Shown: piece after piece, positions 15,837-25,156 of the stretch
Numbering within the stretch: position 1 is the first letter of the stretch
How the letters are laid out: each line of letters opens with the position of its first letter
Origin: Arthrobacter sp. FW306-2-2C-D06B
GTDB taxonomy: Bacteria; Actinomycetota; Actinomycetes; Actinomycetales; Micrococcaceae
Length of the DNA stretch: 64,000 nucleotides
Direction of reading: 5' to 3'
Assembly (NCBI RefSeq): GCF_021789175.1
Contig: NZ_CP084560.1
Span: 2,852,001-2,916,000, forward strand
Position numbers and translations under genes: made by a program
Notes under the pieces: generated by a model
Told to the model about the DNA's origin: nothing
What the model saw: only the letters and a program-made list of their open reading frames with translations
Databases searched by the model: none

Positions 15837-16235
15837 GTTTCCTCCTCTTGAAGTGATTTCGATTACTACAAGCCAACACCCTTTGGGCGTGTGCTTCAAG
15901 CCATTGTCCCGCGTTCCACCATAATCCGCGCCCCAGCCACGGCTAAAGCATGGCTACATTCGGGGCCATCGCCAAGACTGCAGCTACAACTGCCTACGAT
16001 GTAACAGCTTGAGTGTGACATACAACGCCTTCACGACCGCGCGGCTACGCATCCCGGCTCGTACAAAGCTACAGTGGCCAGTGAAGACTTTGGCTGCAGG
16101 GCAACCGCCCGCCGCGAATAGCGCAGCTTGAGCTCAAGAGAACCTGCCCGGCGCACATGACCGGGCTGTTGTAACCGATATGTCGCACACGCCGCGTTCA
16201 CGACGGGCAGTTACCCTGCCGGACCTGAGGCGACG
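15837..16235. other. Divergent intergenic region between DUF3052 and aceE
   Basis: About 400 bases without a plausible coding frame, serving as the divergent promoter region of the DUF3052-peroxiredoxin-sirtuin unit and of aceE. No clean -35/-10 pair, riboswitch or large hairpin could be assigned by eye. The length suggests a long leader or operator region for aceE. Confidence 0.5.
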
Positions 16236-19004
16236 ATGAATGCGCCAAAAGAGAGGTTGGACGTGGCTGCAGGAGAAGAGACCTCACACATCCTTAGCGG
16301 GTTGACTTCCCAGCTGCCTGATCGTGATCCGGAAGAGACTGCCGAGTGGGTTGAGTCTTTGGATGCGTTGATCAGGGAGCAGGGCACGGAGCGGGCGCAG
16401 TTCATCATGCGCAGCCTGCTTCAGCGGGCGGGGTCCCAGTCGGTGGGGGTGCCGATGGTGACGACCACCGATTACGTGAACACGATCCCGGCGGACCAGG
16501 AAGCGCCGTTCCCGGGCAACGAGGAATTCGAGCGCCGGTACCGGGCGTACATGCGCTGGAACGCGGCCGTGATGGTGCACCGGGCCCAGCGCTCCGACAT
16601 CGGGGTGGGCGGGCACATCTCCACCTATGCCGGGGCCGCGACCTTGTACGAGGTCGGCTTCAACCATTTCTTCCGCGGCAAGGACCACGCCTCGGGCGGG
16701 GACCAGGTCTTCTTCCAGGGACACGCGTCCCCGGGCATGTACGCCAGGGCGTTCATGGAGGGCCGGCTCTCGGAGGAGGACCTGGACGGGTTCCGGCAGG
16801 AAAAGTCCAAGCAGGGCCACGCCCTGTCCTCCTACCCGCACCCGCGCCTGATGCCCTCGTTCTGGGAATTCCCCACCGTGTCCATGGGCATCGGCCCGAT
16901 GAACGCGATCTACCAGGCCCAGTCCAACCGCTACCTGCACGACCGCGGCCTCAAAGACACCTCCGGGCAGCAGGTCTGGGCGTTCCTGGGCGACGGGGAA
17001 ATGGACGAGCCCGAGTCCCGCGGCCTGCTCCAGCTCGCCGCGAACGAGAACCTGGACAACCTGAACTTCGTGATCAACTGCAACCTCCAGCGACTGGACG
17101 GGCCGGTCCGGGGCAACGGGAAGATCATGCAGGAACTGGAAGCGTTCTTCCGCGGCGCGGGCTGGAACGTCATCAAGGTCGTCTGGGGCCGGGAATGGGA
17201 TGAGCTGCTGGCCCGCGACACCGACGGGTCCCTGGTGAAGATCATGAACGAAACCGTCGACGGGGACTACCAGACCTACAAGGCCGAATCCGGCGGGTTC
17301 GTCCGGGAACACTTCTTCGGGAAAACCCCGGCCACCAAGGACATGGTCGCGGACCTGGACGACGAGCAGATCTGGAACCTCAAACGCGGCGGCCACGACT
17401 ACCGCAAGGTCTACGCCGCGTACAAGGCCGCGACCGAGTTCAAGGGCAAACCCACCGTGATCCTGGCCAAGACCGTCAAGGGCTACGGACTCGGACCCCA
17501 CTTCGAGGGCCGCAACGCGACCCACCAAATGAAGAAACTCACCATGGAAGACCTCAAGGCCTTCCGCGACCACCTGCGCATCCCCATCACCGACGAGCAG
17601 CTCGACACCGACCTGTACCGGCCCCCGTACTACCACCCCGGCATGGACGCCCCGGAAATCCAGTACATGATGGACCGCCGCGCAGCCCTGGGCGGCTCCG
17701 TGCCCGAACGCCGCTCCACCCACACCCCCGTGGTGTTGCCGGACGCGAAGTCCTACGAGGTCGCCAAGCGCGGCTCCGGCAAGCAGCAGGCCGCCACCAC
17801 CATGGCCTTCGTGAGGCTCCTGAAGGACCTCATGCGGGACAAGAACTTCGGCAAACGCTTCGTCCCCGTCGTCCCGGACGAGTCGCGGACCTTCGGCATG
17901 GACGCGTTCTTCCCGACCGCGAAGATCTACAACCCCAAGGGCCAGAACTACCTCTCCGTGGACCGGGACCTCGTCCTGGCCTACAAGGAATCCCCCATGG
18001 GCCAGCTCATCCACCCCGGCATCAACGAAGCCGGCGCCGTCGCGGCCTTCACCGCCGCCGGCACCGCCTACGCCACCCACGGCGAACCCCTCGTGCCGAT
18101 CTACGTCTTCTACTCCATGTTCGGCTTCCAACGCACCGGCGACGCCTTCTGGGCCGCCGCGGACCAAATGACCCGCGGCTTCATCATCGGCGCCACCGCA
18201 GGACGGACCACCCTCACCGGCGAAGGACTCCAACACGCCGACGGCCACTCCCCCATCCTGGCCTCCACCAACCCCGCAGTCCTCACCTACGACCCCGCCT
18301 ACGGCTACGAAATCGGCCACATCATCCGCGACGGACTCGAACGCATGTACGGCGAGAACTCCGCCGACCGGAACCTGATGTACTACCTCACCGTGTACAA
18401 CGAGCCCATCAGCCAGCCCGCGGAACCGGAAAACCTCGACACCGAAGGCCTCCTGAAGGGCATCTACCTGCTCGCCCCGGCGAAAACCGACGGACCCCGC
18501 GCGCAGATCCTGGCCTCCGGCGTCTCGGTCCCCTGGGCCCTGGAAGCCCAGAAAGTCCTCGCCCAGGACTGGGGAGTCTCCGCCGACGTCTGGTCCGTGA
18601 CCTCCTGGAACGAACTCCGACGCGACGGACTCGCCGCCGAAGAACACGCCTTCCTGAACCCCGGCGAAGAACCCCGCACCCCGTTCGTCGCCCAGCAACT
18701 CGCCGGCGCCACCGGACCGGTCATCGCCGTCACCGACTACATGAAGGCCGTCCCGGACCAGATCCGCCAATTCATCCCCAACGAATTCGCCTCCCTCGGC
18801 GCCGACGGATTCGGATTCTCCGACACCCGCCAAGCCGCACGCCGCTTCTTCAAAAACGACACCCACTCCATCGTCGTGAAGACCCTACAACTCCTCGCCC
18901 GCCGAGGAGAAGTCGACGCACAGGCGGCGGCCCAGGCAATCGAGAAGTACAGCCTCCTCGATGTCAACGCCGGCACCACCGGCGGGGCCGGCGGCGAAAG
19001 CTAA
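16236..19004 (+). CDS. aceE: Pyruvate dehydrogenase (acetyl-transferring), homodimeric E1 component
   Basis: A 922-residue single-chain E1, normal for the homodimeric type. It decarboxylates pyruvate with thiamine diphosphate and passes the acetyl group to the E2 lipoyl arm. Visible elements are [17 protein letters not shown] near residue 125, the ThDP motif [12 protein letters not shown] near 251 to [15 protein letters not shown] near 277, and the transketolase-like pyrimidine domain with [12 protein letters not shown] and [22 protein letters not shown] at 16236 is used; a GTG 27 bases downstream is possible. No E2 or E3 gene is adjacent. A terminator follows at 19042, separating it from the fatty-acid operon that consumes its acetyl-CoA. 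Confidence 0.97.
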   Translation: MNAPKERLDVAAGEETSHILSGLTSQLPDRDPEETAEWVESLDALIREQGTERAQFIMRSLLQRAGSQSVGVPMVTTTDYVNTIPADQEAPFPGNEEFERRYRAYMRWNAAVMVHRAQRSDIGVGGHISTYAGAATLYEVGFNHFFRGKDHASGGDQVFFQGHASPGMYARAFMEGRLSEEDLDGFRQEKSKQGHALSSYPHPRLMPSFWEFPTVSMGIGPMNAIYQAQSNRYLHDRGLKDTSGQQVWAFLGDGEMDEPESRGLLQLAANENLDNLNFVINCNLQRLDGPVRGNGKIMQELEAFFRGAGWNVIKVVWGREWDELLARDTDGSLVKIMNETVDGDYQTYKAESGGFVREHFFGKTPATKDMVADLDDEQIWNLKRGGHDYRKVYAAYKAATEFKGKPTVILAKTVKGYGLGPHFEGRNATHQMKKLTMEDLKAFRDHLRIPITDEQLDTDLYRPPYYHPGMDAPEIQYMMDRRAALGGSVPERRSTHTPVVLPDAKSYEVAKRGSGKQQAATTMAFVRLLKDLMRDKNFGKRFVPVVPDESRTFGMDAFFPTAKIYNPKGQNYLSVDRDLVLAYKESPMGQLIHPGINEAGAVAAFTAAGTAYATHGEPLVPIYVFYSMFGFQRTGDAFWAAADQMTRGFIIGATAGRTTLTGEGLQHADGHSPILASTNPAVLTYDPAYGYEIGHIIRDGLERMYGENSADRNLMYYLTVYNEPISQPAEPENLDTEGLLKGIYLLAPAKTDGPRAQILASGVSVPWALEAQKVLAQDWGVSADVWSVTSWNELRRDGLAAEEHAFLNPGEEPRTPFVAQQLAGATGPVIAVTDYMKAVPDQIRQFIPNEFASLGADGFGFSDTRQAARRFFKNDTHSIVVKTLQLLARRGEVDAQAAAQAIEKYSLLDVNAGTTGGAGGES

Positions 19005-19041
19005 GCCTCCGGCGAAGCAAAACGAAGCCAAGCAACATCTC

Positions 19042-19085
19042 GACGGCGGTCCGCACCGAAAGGCGCGGGCCGCCGTCGGGCTTTA
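19042..19085 (+). terminator. Terminator of aceE
   Basis: GACGGCGGTCCGC pairs with GCGGGCCGCCGTC (one G-U pair) over a 10-base loop and is followed by GGGCTTT. It begins 37 bases after the aceE stop. Confidence 0.7.
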
Positions 19086-19181
19086 AGATCCGGGCTTCAA
19101 CGATCAACGCACAGCACCAATTGGCGCAGCAAGCGCGTGACGCCCACCAACCGCAGTTGTAGCCTTCGCACAAATGGAGCT

Positions 19182-19190
19182 TGTGGATAA
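19182..19190 (-). promoter_or_regulatory. Single DnaA-box match upstream of fasR
   Basis: TGTGGATAA is the exact complement of the DnaA consensus TTATCCACA. It lies 20 bases before the preferred fasR start at 19210. A single 9-mer match in 64 kb is within chance expectation, so regulation by DnaA is only a possibility. Confidence 0.25.
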
Positions 19191-19209
19191 TGCGCCGTAT
19201 GCTCAAGGC

Positions 19210-20454
19210 ATGGCAGAGCCGATTCAAACCCCCGCGAAACGCAAAGCGGCCGCGCGGACAGTAACACCGGAAAAGGCGGAGACCCTCAAGCGCCTCCGCG
19301 CCAATGTGGGGCAACTGTCCACCACCACCATGCGGAAGCTCGAGAAGTCCCTGCCTTGGTACAGCCGGCTGAGCTCCGACGAACGCTCAGCCTTGGGCCT
19401 GGTAGCCCAAAACGGAATCGCCGCTTTCGTGACGTGGTACGAACGGCCGAGCTCGCCGTCATGGATCCTGACGGACGTCTTCGGGAACGCCCCCACCGAG
19501 CTGACCCGCTCCATCAGCCTGCAAAAGGCCCTCCAGCTGATCCGGATCGTCGTCGAGGTGGTGGAGGACCAGGTCCCTGTGATCGCACCCGAAGCCGACC
19601 AACCCTCCTTGCGCGAAGCAGTCCTGCGTTATTCGCGCGAAGTGGCATTCGCCGCGGCGGACGTCTATGCCCGCGCTGCAGAGTCCCGCGGTTCCTGGGA
19701 CACGAGGCTCGAAGCCCTGATTGTGGACGCCATCCTCCGTGGCGAGAATACCGATGCCCTTCGTTCCCGCATCGCGGCCCTCGGCTGGAAGGCCCAGGAG
19801 CGGTTCACGGTGATGGTGGGAAACTCGCCGTCGGAGCCAAGCGCAAGCTATGTGAGCGAGTTGCGCCGGACCGCCGGGCGCTATGCGGAGGACGCCCTGG
19901 TTGGAATCCAAGGCGACCGCCTCATCCTGATTCTGGGTGGCGTTCAAGACCGCGACACCGCGTATCTGAAACTCAGCGAACTTTTCGCCCCGGGCGCGGT
20001 GGTCTACGGACCCGAGGCCAGTTCCCTGTTGGAGGCAAGCAGCTCTGCCCAGGCAGCCTTTGCAGGGCTCACCGCCGCCAAGGCGTGGCCTTCGGCTCCG
20101 CGACCGGTAGCCGCGGACGACCTCCTCCCGGAGCGGGTGGTCTCAGGTGACGACGCCGCCCGCCGCTCCCTCATCAAGAACATTTACCGGCCGCTGCTGG
20201 CCGCTTCCAACGGCCTTGTCGAAACCCTCGGCACCTATCTGGAACTCGGCCATTCCCTCGAAGCGACTGCCCGCGAACTGTTCGTCCACGCGAACACCGT
20301 GCGGTATCGTCTCAAGCGCGTCTGCGACGTCACAGGGTGGGACCCGCTCCTCCCTCGCGAGGCGTTCGTGCTTCAAACTGCGTTGGTTGTGGGCAGGCTT
20401 TCGGCCCAGCCAAAGGCGACGTCGGAGCGTCACGGTACCCGATCCGCGGGTTGA
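19210..20454 (+). CDS. fasR: PucR/CdaR-type regulator of fatty acid synthesis (FasR-like)
   Basis: About 414 residues. The last 60 residues carry the PucR-type helix-turn-helix: LGHSLEATARELFVHANTV and RYRLKRVCDVTGW. The middle holds a GGDEF-like fold typical of CdaR regulators. Directly upstream of fabD in the same direction is the position of FasR, which in Streptomyces coelicolor activates the fabD-fabH-acpP-fabF operon. Assignment rests on family and synteny. ATG at 19210 is preferred; an in-frame ATG at 19174 exists, and neither has a strong ribosome-binding site. Confidence 0.85.
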   Translation: MAEPIQTPAKRKAAARTVTPEKAETLKRLRANVGQLSTTTMRKLEKSLPWYSRLSSDERSALGLVAQNGIAAFVTWYERPSSPSWILTDVFGNAPTELTRSISLQKALQLIRIVVEVVEDQVPVIAPEADQPSLREAVLRYSREVAFAAADVYARAAESRGSWDTRLEALIVDAILRGENTDALRSRIAALGWKAQERFTVMVGNSPSEPSASYVSELRRTAGRYAEDALVGIQGDRLILILGGVQDRDTAYLKLSELFAPGAVVYGPEASSLLEASSSAQAAFAGLTAAKAWPSAPRPVAADDLLPERVVSGDDAARRSLIKNIYRPLLAASNGLVETLGTYLELGHSLEATARELFVHANTVRYRLKRVCDVTGWDPLLPREAFVLQTALVVGRLSAQPKATSERHGTRSAG

Positions 20455-20542
20455 ACCGTTGTAGACTTCCTACAAACTGACCCAGTGAGCTTGGTGTACG
20501 CAAACACCAGTAGTTCACGCGGCAATTTGGAAAGCTGGTTAC

Positions 20543-21472
20543 GTGCTTGCAATCGTCTGCCCTGGACAGGGCTCCCAGACCCCTGGATTTTTGGCCCCTT
20601 GGCTGGAGCTCCCTTCCGTAGAAGGCCATTTGGCCTCCCTGAGCGAAATCGCAGGCATCGACCTCAAGGCCCACGGCACCACCTCCGATGAAGAAACCAT
20701 CAAGGACACCGCCGTCGCGCAGCCCTTGATTGTCGCCGCAGGGCTCGTGGCAGCGAAATCGCTGTTCGACGTCGAACTCAGTACCCTCCCGATCGTCCTT
20801 GCCGGCCACTCGGTCGGGGAGATCACGGCCTCGGCGCTTGCGGGTGTCCTGAGCGAGGCCGAAGCCATGACGTTTGTGCGCGAGCGTGCCAACAGCATGG
20901 CCGCTGCCGCTGCGGTCACCCCTACCGGCATGAGTGCCGTCGTCGGCGGCGATCCTGCCGAGGTGCTGTCCGCAATTGAGGCGGCCGGCGCCACTCCCGC
21001 GAACGTCAATGGAGCCGGCCAGACCGTTGCCGCAGGCACGTTCGAACAGCTCCAGGCACTGGCGAACAACCCTCCGGCCAAAGCCAGGGTCATCCCGCTG
21101 AAGGTCGCCGGTGCGTTCCACACATCCCACATGGCTCCGGCAGCTAGCGCGCTTGAAGCACTTCGGCCGTCCCTCAAGCCGCAGGCTCCCACGGTTCCCC
21201 TGCTCTCGAACTTCGACGGCCAGGAGGTCACGGACGGCGGCGCCGCCGTCGAAAGCCTGATCGCCCAGGTCTCGCGACCGGTGCGTTGGGACCTGTGCAT
21301 GGAGAACCTGGTCCAGCGTGGAGTCACCGGACTCATCGAGCTGGCACCGGCCGGCACCCTGGCCGGCCTCGCCAAGCGCGGCATGCCAGGCGTGAAGACC
21401 GTTGCCGTCAAGACCCCGGATGATTTGTCCGCCGCACTTGCACTCTTCGCGGAATTGGAGGGAGACGCATGA
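20543..21472 (+). CDS. fabD: Malonyl-CoA:ACP transacylase
   Basis: A 309-residue enzyme that loads malonyl groups onto acyl carrier protein for type II fatty acid synthesis. The N-terminal CPGQGSQTPG is the family signature. GHSVGE at about 87-92 carries the nucleophile Ser, the substrate Arg lies in FVRERANSM, and the catalytic His is in AFHTSHM near residue 192. The start is GTG. Its stop overlaps the fabH start as ATGA. It begins 88 bases after fasR, leaving room for a FasR-controlled promoter. Confidence 0.95.
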   Translation: MLAIVCPGQGSQTPGFLAPWLELPSVEGHLASLSEIAGIDLKAHGTTSDEETIKDTAVAQPLIVAAGLVAAKSLFDVELSTLPIVLAGHSVGEITASALAGVLSEAEAMTFVRERANSMAAAAAVTPTGMSAVVGGDPAEVLSAIEAAGATPANVNGAGQTVAAGTFEQLQALANNPPAKARVIPLKVAGAFHTSHMAPAASALEALRPSLKPQAPTVPLLSNFDGQEVTDGGAAVESLIAQVSRPVRWDLCMENLVQRGVTGLIELAPAGTLAGLAKRGMPGVKTVAVKTPDDLSAALALFAELEGDA

Positions 21473-22530
21473 GCGCCCCAGTACTCAAGCAAGCACCGAC
21501 GAGGGAATATTCACGCATTGTCGGCATCGGGGCTTACCGCCCGGACATCATCGTCACCAACGACGACGTGTGCCAGTGGATTGACTCCTCGGACGAATGG
21601 ATCCGCCAGCGCACCGGGATCGTGACCCGCCACCGCGCCGCAGCCAATGTCAGCGTCATCGACATGGCCGAGGGGGCTGCCCGCGAGGCACTCAAGCAGG
21701 CCGGCATCGAGGCTTCCCAGCTGGGTGCCGTCATCATCTCCACCGTCACGCACCCGTATGCCACGCCGTCCGCGGCTGCCGCCCTTGCCGACCGTTTGGG
21801 AGCCACCCCGGCACCGGCCTTCGACATTTCCGCGGCGTGTGCAGGCTACTGCTACGGCATTGCCCAGGGCGATGCCTTGGTCCGATCGGGCGCGGCCGAA
21901 TACGTCCTGGTGGTCGGCGCTGAAAAGCTCTCAGACGTTATCGACAACCATGAACGAACCATTTCCTTCCTTCTTGGCGATGGTGCCGGCGCAGTGATTA
22001 TCGGCCCGTCCGATACACCCGGCATTGCCCCGTCCGTCTGGGGATCCGATGGCAGCAAGTGGAATGCGATCGGCATGACGCATTCCCTTGACGAAGTCCG
22101 CAACCTTGGTGAGACTGCCCGCCATTCGGATGAATCCGACGATCAGGCCATTATTTCCGCAGCGCAGGATGTTTGGCCGACGCTGCGGCAGGACGGCCAG
22201 ACGGTTTTCCGTTGGGCCGTTTGGGAAATGGCGAAGGTTGCCCAGCAAGCCCTCGACGCCGCAGGAATTGAAGCCTCGGATCTGGCAGCGTTTGTCCCCC
22301 ACCAGGCGAACATGCGGATCATCGATGAAATGGTCAAGAAGCTCAAACTTCCCGAAACCGTGGTGGTTGCCCGGGACATCGCTGATGCGGGAAACACTTC
22401 TGCCGCCTCCATTCCGCTGGCCACGCACCGACTCCTCCAGGAAAACCCTGCCCTCAGCGGTGGCCTTGCCTTGCAGATCGGCTTCGGTGCCGGTCTTGTG
22501 TTTGGTGCCCAGGTAATCGTTCTTCCGTAG
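21469..22530 (+). CDS. fabH: 3-oxoacyl-ACP synthase III (initiating ketoacyl synthase)
   Basis: A 353-residue ketoacyl synthase III that condenses an acyl-CoA primer with malonyl-ACP. The catalytic triad is visible: Cys124 in ISAACAGYCYG, His near 277 in VPHQANMRIID and Asn near 309 in DAGNTSAAS. The ATG overlaps the fabD stop by four bases. In organisms with branched fatty acids FabH prefers branched primers; that preference here is inferred. Confidence 0.95.
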   Translation: MSAPVLKQAPTREYSRIVGIGAYRPDIIVTNDDVCQWIDSSDEWIRQRTGIVTRHRAAANVSVIDMAEGAAREALKQAGIEASQLGAVIISTVTHPYATPSAAAALADRLGATPAPAFDISAACAGYCYGIAQGDALVRSGAAEYVLVVGAEKLSDVIDNHERTISFLLGDGAGAVIIGPSDTPGIAPSVWGSDGSKWNAIGMTHSLDEVRNLGETARHSDESDDQAIISAAQDVWPTLRQDGQTVFRWAVWEMAKVAQQALDAAGIEASDLAAFVPHQANMRIIDEMVKKLKLPETVVVARDIADAGNTSAASIPLATHRLLQENPALSGGLALQIGFGAGLVFGAQVIVLP

Positions 22531-22640
22531 TTTCGGACCACGCCTACCGTCCAATTGAATAGTGCTTTGAAACCCAAGCCGTAACCGCGGTTTGCCCCCA
22601 TTTCCGGCAATAGCCGGCACAACAAGAAAAGGAGCCAACA

Positions 22641-22886
22641 ATGGCTAGCAACGAAGAAATCCTGGCCGGCCTGGCTGAAATCGTGAACGAAGAGACCGGC
22701 CTCGCCACCGAAGCCGTGGAGCTGGACAAGTCCTTCACCGAGGACCTGGACATCGACTCCATCTCCATGATGACGATCGTCGTCAACGCAGAAGAGAAGT
22801 TCGGCGTCCGCATCCCGGACGAAGAGGTCAAGAACCTCAAGACCGTCGGCGACGCCGTCAACTTCATCTCGAACGCACAGGCCTAG
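22641..22886 (+). CDS. acpP: Acyl carrier protein
   Basis: An 81-residue acidic carrier. Ser40 in DLDIDSISMM is the 4'-phosphopantetheine attachment site. The residue after Ser is Ile where many bacterial ACPs have Leu. AAAGGAGCC precedes the ATG at good spacing. It lies between the fabH and fabF condensing enzymes and carries the growing chain for the whole operon. A hairpin follows before fabF. Confidence 0.96.
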   Translation: MASNEEILAGLAEIVNEETGLATEAVELDKSFTEDLDIDSISMMTIVVNAEEKFGVRIPDEEVKNLKTVGDAVNFISNAQA

Positions 22887-22897
22887 CCTGGCCTCAA

Positions 22898-22945
22898 CTG
22901 TGCCGGACTTCGGGTGCGCCCTGTTGCATCCGAAGCCCGGCACAG
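22898..22945 (+). terminator. Stem-loop between acpP and fabF
   Basis: CTGTGCCGGaCTTCGG pairs with CCGAAGcCCGGCACAG, a 16-bp stem with one mismatch and a 16-base loop. There is no U-tract directly after it, though TTTTTT occurs about 20 bases later. It may partly terminate or stabilise the highly expressed acpP message relative to fabF. Confidence 0.5.
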
Positions 22946-23026
22946 CTGCTATATCTCCCAAAGTTTTTTCCCGCCTCCCCAGTGAGAACAGCACATGGGT
23001 TGGCTGATCCGACAGAGAGTGATCGC

Positions 23027-24262
23027 ATGGCACGCAAAGTAGTCATAACCGGTCTGGGCGCTACAACGCCCATCGGCGGCGACGTCCCCACGATGTGGAA
23101 GAACGCGCTCAAAGGGGTCTCCGGTGCCCACACACTCGAGGACGAGTGGGTTGCCAAGTATGACCTTCCGGTCCACTTTGCCGCCCGGTGCTCGACGCCG
23201 GCCCTCGAGGTTCTGAGCCGCGTTGAAGCCAAGCGCATGGACCCGTCCACGCAATTCGGTGTCATCGCCGCCCGCGAAGCCTGGGCGGATTCCGGCATCA
23301 CCGAAATCGACCACGACCGCCTTGCCGTGGCTTTCGCCACGGGCATCGGCGGCGTCTGGACGCTCCTGGACGCTTGGGACACGCTGAGGGAAAAAGGCCC
23401 CCGCCGGGTCCTGCCCATGACGGTCCCCATGCTCATGCCGAACGGCGTCGCCGCTGCGGTCAGCCTTGACCTCGGCGCCCGCGCCGGTGCGCACACCCCC
23501 GTTTCTGCCTGTGCTTCCGGCACCGAAGCGATGCACCTCGGCCTGGATCTCATCCGCTCGGGCAAGGCCGACGTCGTCGTGTGCGGTGGTGCCGAAGCCG
23601 CCATCCACCCGATGCCCCTCGCCGCGTTTTCCTCGATGCAGGCCCTCTCCCGCCGCAATGACGATCCCGAGCACGCTTCGCGGCCGTATGACCGCGACCG
23701 CGACGGCTTCGTCATGGGTGAAGGCGCCGGCGCCCTGGTCCTGGAAGCCGAAGAGCACGCGATCGCCCGCGGTGCGCGCATCTACGCTGAGCTCGCCGGT
23801 ACTTCGGTGACAGCCGACGCCTACCACATCACGGCACCGGACCCGGAAGGCCTGGGCGCTACCCGCGCTTTGAAGGCTGCCATGTTCGATGGCCGCATCC
23901 AGGCCGAGGACGTCGTGCACGTCAACGCCCACGCCACCTCGACGCCAGTCGGTGACAAGCCCGAGTACACGGCGCTCCGTGCCGCACTGGGCGCCCACGT
24001 CGACAATGTGGCAGTCTCTGCCACCAAGTCGCAGATGGGCCACCTGTTGGGCGCTTCAGGGGCCGTAGAAGCAGTGCTCACTGTTCTTGCCGTCTACGAA
24101 CGCCAGGCTCCGTTGACCATCAACCTTGAGAACCAGGATCCGGAGATCCCGCTCGACGTCGTCACTTCGGCACGCGCTCTGCCCGCCGGTGACATCGTCG
24201 CTTTGAGCAACTCCTTCGGTTTCGGCGGCCACAACGCCGTCATCGCCATCCGCAACGTCTGA
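23027..24262 (+). CDS. fabF: 3-oxoacyl-ACP synthase II
   Basis: About 411 residues. The elongating condensing enzyme has Cys near 162 in VSACASGTEAMH, His near 302 in NAHATSTPVGD and His near 339 in KSQMGHLLGASGA. ATG at 23027 begins MARKVVITGLGATTPIGGD, the usual N-terminus; the frame is open further upstream but without family character. It closes the fabD-fabH-acpP-fabF operon and is followed by a strong terminator. Confidence 0.95.
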   Translation: MARKVVITGLGATTPIGGDVPTMWKNALKGVSGAHTLEDEWVAKYDLPVHFAARCSTPALEVLSRVEAKRMDPSTQFGVIAAREAWADSGITEIDHDRLAVAFATGIGGVWTLLDAWDTLREKGPRRVLPMTVPMLMPNGVAAAVSLDLGARAGAHTPVSACASGTEAMHLGLDLIRSGKADVVVCGGAEAAIHPMPLAAFSSMQALSRRNDDPEHASRPYDRDRDGFVMGEGAGALVLEAEEHAIARGARIYAELAGTSVTADAYHITAPDPEGLGATRALKAAMFDGRIQAEDVVHVNAHATSTPVGDKPEYTALRAALGAHVDNVAVSATKSQMGHLLGASGAVEAVLTVLAVYERQAPLTINLENQDPEIPLDVVTSARALPAGDIVALSNSFGFGGHNAVIAIRNV

Positions 24263-24285
24263 CAGTCGCTGCAACTTCGAGGCAC

Positions 24286-24323
24286 AAGAGGAGGGCCCCA
24301 CCGTGGTGGGGCCCTCCTCTTTG
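24286..24323 (+). terminator. Terminator of the fab operon
   Basis: A perfect 17-bp stem (AAGAGGAGGGCCCCACC and its complement) with a two-base loop, followed by TTTGC. It lies 24 bases after the fabF stop. Confidence 0.88.
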
Positions 24324-24371
24324 CTATGGAAAACTGTCTCGGTACTTTGTTCCCTCACCGATCTGGTGTTG

Positions 24372-24409
24372 CCTAACCGACTTGGTGGAGCCTAACCGAC
24401 TTGGTGGAG
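24372..24409. repeat. 19-bp tandem duplication at the stop codon of the DUF3145 gene
   Basis: CCTAACCGACTTGGTGGAG occurs twice head to tail at 24372-24390 and 24391-24409, with no mismatch. The second copy encodes the last residues LHQVG and the stop of the leftward gene; the first copy lies beyond that stop. Confidence 0.9.
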
Positions 24410-24895
24410 CCAGCGCACAGGGGCTCCTTCAGCGGCGTGGCGGAACGGCTCGAGCTCTTCGTCCCAGGCTTCACCGAGTGCCAAGGAAAGTTCGTGGTAG
24501 ACGGCGGCAGGATCTCCCGCCCCCGACTCGTAGGCGTAGCGGATCCGATCCTCAGTCACCATGATATTGCCGTGGACATCGGTCACGGCATGGAAAATGC
24601 CCAGCTCCGGCGTGTGCGACCAACGCGCGCCGTCCACACCCTGGCTCGGCTCCTCGGTGACTTCGTAGCGAAGGTGTGCCCACCCGCGCAACGCCGAAGC
24701 CAACTGGGCACCCGTACCAGGGACTCCTGCCCAAGAGAGTTCGGCGCGGAACATTCCGGGCGCGGCAGGCTGAGGGGTCCACTCAAGATCGGTCCGCTTG
24801 TCAACGACCGATCCGATGGCCCACTCAACGTGAGGGCACAACGCGGTAGGGGCCGAATGCACAAACAAGACACCGCGGGTTATTGCAACAGACAT
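24392..24895 (-). CDS. DUF3145 family protein
   Basis: About 167 residues, soluble. The N-terminal SVAITRGVLFVHSAPTALCP is given by homologues of this actinobacterial family; the segment HVEWAIGSVVD and the C-terminal LGEAWDEELEPFRHAAEGA also fit. Function is unknown, but position after the fab operon is common in Micrococcales. ATG at 24895 is preferred over 24907 because GGAGG is about eight bases upstream. The final codons lie in a 19-bp tandem repeat. It converges on fabF. Confidence 0.85.
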   Translation of the reverse strand: MSVAITRGVLFVHSAPTALCPHVEWAIGSVVDKRTDLEWTPQPAAPGMFRAELSWAGVPGTGAQLASALRGWAHLRYEVTEEPSQGVDGARWSHTPELGIFHAVTDVHGNIMVTEDRIRYAYESGAGDPAAVYHELSLALGEAWDEELEPFRHAAEGAPVRWLHQVG

Positions 24896-25156
24896 TCCAT
24901 CCTCCATAGCTGTAGGTACGTCTTCCCCAACGACCTCTGCTTGGATGAAATTTTTGCTGCGCGGGTGCTGCGCTGTTCCGGTTTCCCTACCTATCTATGA
25001 TTTTTTCCACACCGGAAGAACATTCAAGTTTTGGTTGAAAGTTTCCCCACAGTGCTTTCATTTTGCCGTACGGACAAGAATTACGCCAGTGCGATTCCTG
25101 GACAGACGGATTTCCTTCGTTGGGACTCATCGAAGTGTCGCACGGTTTCCGGGTCT
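24896..25156. other. AT-richer gap between DUF3145 and the xerC 3' end
   Basis: About 260 bases of lower GC than its surroundings. It holds the promoter of the leftward DUF3145 gene and the downstream region of xerC. No gene, RNA or strong hairpin was recognised. Confidence 0.4.

Noticed and set aside
16284..18866. Long open frame on the minus strand across aceE
   Set aside because: It mirrors the codon structure of aceE (high GC at third positions keeps the antisense frame open), is rich in Val/Gly/Asp/His repeats without family motifs and has no ribosome-binding site.
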